Assembly (NCBI GenBank): GCA_963662175.1
Contig: OY759222.1
Span: 5,314,713 to 5,378,712 of the forward strand
Direction: 5' to 3'
Length of the DNA stretch: 64,000 nucleotides
From: Aradus depressus
Lineage: Eukaryota; Arthropoda; Insecta; Hemiptera; Aradidae
The first letter of the stretch is position 1. Each line of letters starts with the position of its first letter. The translations under genes were made by a program, and so were the position numbers. The notes beneath the pieces are model-generated. The model searched no databases. It saw nothing but the letters and a program-made list of their open reading frames with translations, and had not been told where the DNA came from. This document shows, piece by piece, positions 53,601 through 62,600 of the stretch.

Positions 53601-56600
53601 TGGGAGGATTTGTTATATGTGTTATAAATGTGGAAAAATGTGGAATTTTTAATTTTATAATTAAAACATGTTTCTAACATAAAAAAATTTGAGAACCAAC
53701 CACCCTTATTTTGTAGGGCATCAAGCTTGTTGGCAACACTGCATAGGCAGTTAGTGTTATTCCCGCTCCGTTCTTGTATTCTCATCTTTTGTTCCCAGTC
53801 ACAGTTTCAACGATTGAGAACGATTATTTAACGTCAGTCACGAGAAGAATTGAGAGGTGGACCCTAATATATATAAAGTATTTTAGTCGAGTGTCATATA
53901 ACTCCAGAAGTGGTTTGTTGGGTCGAAAATAAGAAAACAACATTTATAAAAACATGGGTCCCGAAATGCTTCTTAAAAAATGTATTGAATGATAAATAAA
54001 ACCACGTTATCCCACAAACATTTTTGTGGCCAACTCACAAAATACTCCCAATATACATTGAAATACAATTTTGGGATCACACTAATGGTTCACAAATCAG
54101 TCCTTGCAATCTTTAAAATTAGAAAAACAAATAATGAATTAGTTCGAATCCTAATTATTGCAGGTGTACAGTAACATCTCTTTCATATGAGAGCTACCAT
54201 TACTTCAAAAGATAATATTGCTTCAATCAATGTACTAAATTTATTTGTCAAATTTACTTACAGCTGGAAGAAACAATAACAGAAATGTCGAGTATATACA
54301 GTAAGGCCAAGGTTTGCGACTTCAAAGATAAAACCAAGTGCGATCTGAGTCTGGAGCCAGGTATGTCGGAGTTTACTACTATGTTGACATTTGTTATTAA
54401 TCATCAATTACCGGAAAACACAAAAATTTTAAAAAATATGTAACTCGAACCTGTTGCTAGGTAACATCATGACGTTTAAAATGTTTTATAATCAGAAAAT
54501 ATATGATGTGGCCATAACAAGATTTTCTTATACCAACTACATTTTTACAGATCCCTTCTCAAGAGAGCTTTCCAACATATTACAATTCATTTCAAACTGG
54601 CATTACTGGATATAAAAAAGTCACTCTTAAAATTACTCTGTGCAATGAAAGAAATAAAACAGGTGATGCCAACACATTACTTTCTTATACAGTATTGCCA
54701 GTTTGAAATGAAGTAGAGGGGGAGGGAGAATGATCTGTAAAAATGTGGTTGTCATAAGAAGGTCCTGTAATGACCGTGTCACATATTTGTTTTCTTTAGT
54801 TGCTTAGTTATTGTGACCTTGGGGTCACTCTGGTGAAAATGAACCCGACTCCACTGTGGGAGTCGTAAATTTTGTCTAACTAAATTTTTATTCACCTACG
54901 ATACGGATCTTCAACGGGTACTTTGAATACTGGTTCGGGACCATCGCTTAACGACCCATTCAGAGGCTGGCGTGCTCAAGATTTTTTCACCTCATAGATA
55001 CAAAACCTAAGGGCCTCGGCCGGGTTTCGAACTCATGAGCTAAGTAAGCCGATCTTGAGCTAAGTAAGCAAGCACGCATACCACTGAGCTACCGGCGCCC
55101 CTCTTTGTTATTTTATATACGCATATTATCTACTCCTAATTACAGACCGTTACAATATATTTACTCCTAATGTATTTGAATGGCACAGATAAGAACAGAA
55201 TTCTTAATGCAGTCTCTTTACATTAGGGATGGGTATAGATTAACCGATTAATCGAAATAATCGATGTTTTGGTAAAATAATCGGTGGTTTTTTAATCGAT
55301 GTCATTTAGGTTTGAATAATCGGATAATCGATGATTATTTAACGATTATTAAATGTTTAAATAAAATTACAACTCATCTGAAAAACAAGAGAAAAAAAAG
55401 ATAAATGAATTAATTATTATTCATCCGAAGTGCAACTCGTCTAAAAAAGTGGGAGGAGTCTATCGTATCGACTATCGATACAACACAGTGCCTCTGTGGT
55501 GAACTGGTGATAAGTAAAAAGTAACCTTCTAATAGTTCTACTTCTAATTCTAATTTCTAATCATTTGTGTTTTGTCATTTGTGAGTTATGATTGACTGAT
55601 TGTATTACCTTTTGTTTGTCCGTTCGATTAATCGATTATTTAACAAACAATTAATAAGTGTATCGATTAACTAGTAGAAAATAATAATCTATGTCATTAA
55701 TCGATGTTTTGTTGGTCGATACCCATCCCTACTTTACATATAAACTTACATTTAGTTTAACAATGTTGAAATTGTATTGATGTTGACAGAATTGACGGAT
55801 ATTCTCCAGAAAAGCCATGACCCGGAGGAACTGAAGCATGTTTGGGTGGAGTGGAGGAACGCTTCAGGACGACAGGTTAGGAGCCTCTTCCAGGAGTACG
55901 TCCAACTGGGTAACGAGGCCGCCCAACTCAACAGTGAGTATACAAGTTACAGAAAACAACTTTTTCCTTTTAGGGCTTCCTAGGTCTCGGATAACAACAT
56001 CTAGGAGACTACTAAAGCTCTACTGGTGACTGCATTAGCTATAATAGAAGAAAAATAACTGCGAAATTCAGAAGAACTGCTGTAATAGATGTATATGTTA
56101 CGCCGAATTGACGAAATTGCCTAGTGCGTGAACTAGGCAAAAAATTGCCGAATTCGTGAATTCGGCAACCGCTTTGCCGAATTCATGGATTAGGCAATTT
56201 GTTGGTTTCATTTTGCCTATTTTGCGAAATAGGCAACCCCCACTTTTTGGGTAATTCCCTAAATAGAGAATTATTGGGAACTATATATCAATTATTATAG
56301 TTCGAAAAGTGGGTTAAAAATTTATATTGATAGTAGTAAAAAGGATCACAAAGTGAAAAATTACGTATTTAAAGAAATTTTAAGCTAAAATACGGTAAAT
56401 ACTGTAGTTTAACCTTAAAAATTTGAATTAAAATTGATAGATACAAACAAAAAATACGTGAAATATAATCAGCGCTATGAGTATTGTTTTGGTTGATGTG
56501 GTCCGGCGGTGCCTCCGGCTGTCCCCCGGCTTGGCTGGGGCCGCTTGCTTGGGCCCTCTGTCTGGGCTCCTCCCTCCAGTATCCCGTCTTTGGCAGAATT

Positions 56601-59600
56601 ATCTTTTATAGTGTAGTTTTAAGAATAGAAATGGCTAGTGTGGTGTCTACCGAGGCCAAAAAAGGAAAAAAAACAAAAAAAAAAAAAACTCAAATTACCT
56701 TATTGTTGTGTTTTTTTAAATTTTAATATTATGATATTGTTAATGATTGACGTTTAGATTACTCGCAAATTATAGACTATATTGGTTTATCTTTGTTTAG
56801 ATTTAAAACGACTTTCAAATCAAACAACTCTGCGCACGAGCAGAAGAGCCACCAGGATGCGCTGCATGTAGTTGCCTAATTCGTGAACTAGGCAACATGA
56901 TTACTGCCGATTACGTGTATTAGGCAGTAGATTTGCCTAGTACGTGAATTCGGCAATATTTTGCCTAGTTCACGAACTAGGCAATTTCATCAATTCGGCG
57001 TAACATATAGACCGGTAGTGGTATTCAAAATAAGAGTTTCCAAATAACCGGCTACAAAACCTCTGGCGGTTCTGGAGGACAAAATATTGGAGAATATATA
57101 AGGGTGAATAATAAGATTGATGAAGTTTATATATAAAGGAATGTAATGAACAGAAGAGAACCTGGGGAGATGGAGTTGGCCAACTGGAAAATAATAAGAG
57201 ATAACAAAACATAAGATAAATATAAATAAAACATAACTTGGAATATAATGTTTAACTTAAAAATAAAAGTTCAAAAAATTGGTAAAATAATAATGTTCGT
57301 ATCGGTTACGATGCCTTCTACGCCGCTCTGATGAGAAGGGGGGCTACTAGATGTTGAGATGATGTGGTGATGGTTGAGCAGGTAGATAGATATACGATGC
57401 GGTCTTAGTGGTTCCTGGCAGGGTACTGAGAGGCTTAAAGCCTACTTTAGTAAACATTAGAGATCGAGTAGGATTAGTGGGGAGGTGTCTGTTGGCAGAT
57501 CCGACTTCAATCCAAAATAAATAATATAATAAATATTGAAATGTTGAAATTTAAAATGAATGCCGAAACATTAGAAGAAAAATAACTGCGAAATTCAAAA
57601 TTTTCGACAAAACGTGCATAATCTAAAGCACTTTATAGTCTACCAACCTTATAATGTCACTCGATTGTTTGTAACGGAAACTTCGGATTTCAAATCTCAT
57701 CGAATAGGTTTTAAATATAATATAAAAATGGCAGCTCTCCAGTGAATATTTTCATGTCACCCCTTTAAGTTGGCGGCGGCTTTTTGAGCCAAAAATTCCC
57801 ATTTTAGCCGCTCTTCATTCAAATTAAAATTTTGTCTTTCACGAATATAATCAATCCTATTTTAGTAATGTTTTGCTTGTATTATAGATAGTTCCTCTCT
57901 TCTCTTCTTGGCGTTGTTGTTTTTGCCTCTCTATATTCGGATAAATAATTATGAAATAATATATTCAGCCCCTGAAATACCTTAATAACTGCCAATGTAA
58001 TGAATATATCGACAAAACACTTAGTGTGAGGATTCAGAAACCACTATATAAATCAAACATTGAGTTTTAGGCCAAACGGTCGATAAGCTTTGAAGGGAGA
58101 GCGAAAACGTAATTGATTATTTCGTTCTGGGGAAGTACATAGCCGGTGATTCAACCTTTTCAATTTTTTTTATTGATGTTTTATTTCTATTTCAAACTAG
58201 TTATTATGACTCATGTCCTGGTTTTTAACTACAAGGTCATTATCTACTACCAGAGCGCTCTTTCGTAACTCAACGACTCTACTATGGGAGTCCTAAATTT
58301 TGCCTTTCCCTAAATTTTGCCTTTCCCTAAATTTTTATTCACCTAGAGTAGGGGTCTTTAACGAGTATCTGACATCGTACAGGCTCGGGACCTTAGCTTA
58401 ACGTCCCATCCGGACGACGGCGTGCTTAAGTTTATATTATCTCCCAGATAAAATAAACTAAGGGCCTCGGCCGGGTTTCGAACCCGCGATCTTGAGCTCA
58501 GTAAGCAAGCACGCATACCACTGAGCTACAGGCGCCCTCTTCTATACTATATAAGATATTGAAACCTAGGGGAACGAAGCGAACCCAAACCGTTACGATA
58601 CTATCTACATACATACTTTATGGTTAACTTACGTTACATGTATATGTACATAATTATTAAATACATTAAATGAAAAAAAACAACATGACACTATCTCAGG
58701 ATATTATTTTTATAATTACTTACAGATGTGTCAAATTTGGCTGATTTGTGGAATTTTGACTTCGAATCTGACAGCTTTGAAAGCGATGTTGCAGAATTAT
58801 GGACACAGGTGAGTATTCATTCTTATTATTTTTATTTATTTTTTTAAATTGTGGTTATTTACATTAAAAAGTGTGTTGAGTATTCAAAACACTTTAAATT
58901 TCTAAATTAAAAAATACAATGTTTTGAATTATAATTCTAAAGATATTACTGGACATCAATCTGAGTGCATATTACCATTACATCCTTGGTCCAAATGCCA
59001 ATTCTTGTTTGTGTCTTATACGAGATCTGTCACGTATGGTCTCATATTTACCCCAAATTTTGCATAATTAGTTCACTTGACAATACCATATTGTGATCAA
59101 ACTAGTGAAAGTCATTGTATTAAGTAGTTAGCCCAGCACGATTAATTCAATTATGTTTTCGCTCATTCTTCAAAGCCAATGGACCGGGCTAAAACTCAAT
59201 ATATGACGTATATAGTGGCTTCTCAATCCTTATACTAAATTTTGTGTCAATACATTCATTACATCAGCAGTTATTAGGGTGTTTGAGTCGAGTCCTCTTC
59301 TCTGGTCCCCCATCCTTTTCGACTGATTCGGCTGAAAATTAATAGGTGTCGTTCTTAGGTGGTTCTGCGTACACACATAAAATTTCGTATCGGGTTAGTT
59401 ACTATTTACTACCAGCTTTAACTACAAGGTCATATCGCCTACTACCAAAGCGCTCTTTCGTCACTCTGGTGGACATGAGCCCGACTCTGTGTCTTCAACA
59501 CCTAGGCTCGGGACCATCGCTTAATGTCCGATCCGAAGGACGGCGTGCTTAAGTTTATTTTATCTCCCAGATAAAATAAATTAAGAACCTCGGCCGGGTT

Positions 59601-62600
59601 TTGAATCCACGGTCTTGAGCTCAGTAAGCAAGCATGCGTGCCACTGGGCTACCGGCGTTCTCTTCGTGTCGATGCATTCATTCTGTTGGGAGTTATCGTG
59701 TTCACAGACACACAGACTTTTATTTTTTATTTCTTGGATCAGTAGGCCGGAAAACATGAAATTTCGTTGAAAACTTCGCATCGATGTTCTGACCGATTAC
59801 ATAACTTTTCTTCGTATATTGGGGGCATTAAAAATTATTAAGGTTGACTTGTCGGTCAGTTCTACTGACGATCAGTCAAATGTACCTTTTTTTTCTGAAC
59901 GAACTGTTTCATTGAAAAGATTTTCTTAGGACGAATCGAAAGTTAAATTTCTCACAATATAACAATTACCGGCTTTTTGCATATTTAATAAACTATTCTG
60001 ATATAAAAAAAAAAAAAAAAAAAAACGGACGCCAACGTGGCAACACTGGAGTTCCATACCATATATTTCTTATTATTCAAAAGGCAGTGCCATTATGAAA
60101 TCATCTTGGACTGAGCACTGTAAGCCTATATGCTATTTTTTTTTTTTTTTTCATGTATATATTTGTTAAATTTATTAGTTCTGTATTCTCTTGTAGCAGA
60201 TATTTAAAATATTTCTGTTGACTGTTGTTAAGCTATGAAGTTTCTATCTCTTATTTCATTATTTACTGTCAAAAAGTGTTATTTGAAAGCAATAAAGTTT
60301 CATTTCATATGCATTAGGCTTATTTTAAAAATATATGTACTTTTTTAAAACTATTTTCTGTTGCATTAACATTATTTGCATTGTATTCTTTCATTTTGTT
60401 TTCATCTTTAGTGCAAACTATACATCAATTTCTAATATTACTCTGTTTTTTTTGTGAATTGATTAAGAAAAATTTTTGTAAAGGAAATATTGGTAAATTT
60501 AGAATTATGAATGCACTATTTTTAATGATGTAATATATTAAATGTTTTGCTATATTTGCGAGATTCACCAGAACTATTAGCTTAGAATATATTTATATTT
60601 GTATATCAGGTGGAGCCACTTTATCTTCAACTTCATGCATATGTGAGACGAAAACTTTGGGAGAAGTATGGTGAGAGTGTTGTTTCCAGAAATGGCCCTA
60701 TTCCGGCCCATCTACTGGGTAAGTTTAAACATCTGAATAATGAATTTTATCGACAGATAATTTAGTATGAGGATTTAGGAGCCCCTATGTAATCAACTGT
60801 TGATTATTAGCGCAAATTGTCGACTGGTTTTGGAGAAGGAGCGAAAAATTAATTGAATAATTCGTTCTGGGGAAGTACTTTGCCGGTGATTCACTGGCGA
60901 CTTTTTTCTTACTATTCGTTGAAGAGAACACCGAAGCCTCGCCAACAAAATGCACTTTACCACCGGTTAATATATTACTTTTCAAGTTTTTTGTTTAATA
61001 ATTCCTGAATAGTCAATTTTGGTGTTTAAAATGTATGATTCGTTTACAATAGATTTGTCTTAAAAGAATATTGGAAAATATATGGAAGAATAATGCAGCT
61101 GCTACATATATTATTATACTTTTAAAATCCCCTTACACAACCCAACAATTTAAAATTAGAATATATGACTTTTTCAGTCCAGTAGATGTATTCTAGTTTC
61201 ATTTGGTATTTAGGTATGTGTAAAGGAGGGCGCCGGTAGCTCAGTGGTGGCGTGCTAGCGTACTGAGCTCAAGAGGGTTCGAAACCCACCCGAGGCCCTT
61301 AGGTTTCTATCCCGAAGGATAAAAACGTTGAGCACGCCGTCCTTCGGATGGGACTCTTTATCTTGTGATTAAACTAGGATAGGCAACATTCAGGGCTCCC
61401 ACAGTAGAGTCAGTCTCATGTTCACCAGAACGACGATAGCTCTGGTAGTAGGCGATATGACTTCGTAGTTAAAGCCCGGGCATGAGTCATAATAACTATT
61501 ATAATAACAAATTTCATATTTAACTATAAATATCCCTATTTACACTCTGCCACTGTTCTACTTATACACGATTAGCCTCTGGTCAACCCATATATTTCAT
61601 ATTTTTATTTACGTTTATAGCTAATATGTTATATTATTTTTTTTATTTTTAGGTAATATGTGGGGTCAATCTTGGATCAATCTATACGAAATCACCAAAC
61701 CGTTCCCACAAAAAAAATCTATCAACGTAACTGACGAAATGAAAAAACAGGTAATCTAAGAATCTTACATTTACAAATTATTACAATGAATTTTAGACTT
61801 GCATAGTTTGAATACCCTGTACAACACCATATTATCGAGTGTTTTATGTCGGCAATTTTCTTCCCCCTTGATATCGTAGTAACTATTAAAGCTATACCAT
61901 TGAAACTTTGCACTAATTTAAAAGCTTATAAGTAGACTCAATGAAAAATTTATGCGGCAAGTAGTCCAAAAAAAATATTACATTTTTAGATCTTTAGAGT
62001 GGATACCTGCTTCAAATAATATTTATATATTTACTTATAGTAGCGCCGGTATATCTTGGCCCTTCGGGGGGGTATGGCCAATTCGCTTGGAGGGGGGAAA
62101 CGGGAGGGGAAAGCCAATAGGAACCCATGAAAAGATGCGGTCGCCATGGGAACGTCTCCCTGTTGCCATTTGTTTCCGAGCGGGAAAGAAGAGGGTTGTG
62201 GAATTGCCTTGGAGTTTGGCAACGCTGCCACCCACTCCTTGAACTGGCCACATCCTCCCCCGAAGAGCCAAGATATACCGGCGCTACTAGTATATTTAAC
62301 AATAGATGCAATATTATTTCTAATTTCGTCTCTAAAATCTAATTTTTTTTAAGAAGTGCAGATGGGAGCTGCACTAAACTTTTCCATTCCTTAAGCTTTG
62401 GAAATGTTGACAAATGTTCCTAATTTGATAAAATGAGCTTTAATTGTACAGTATAATACCAGTTGGCTGTAGAAACCCACCAACAACGCCAGCTCTTTAC
62501 GGAAGTTCTATCAATAAAAGACCTCAGTTGGTCAAAAAATAATGTTACAAACGTTTCGGGAGGCACTCTCACCATCAGTATCTATAATACATGTGTTCTT

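Noticed and set aside
62012..62311. Several overlapping ORFs of 66-99 codons
   Set aside because: All fall in the GC-rich MITE at 62040-62287 with open frames on both strands; composition effect.
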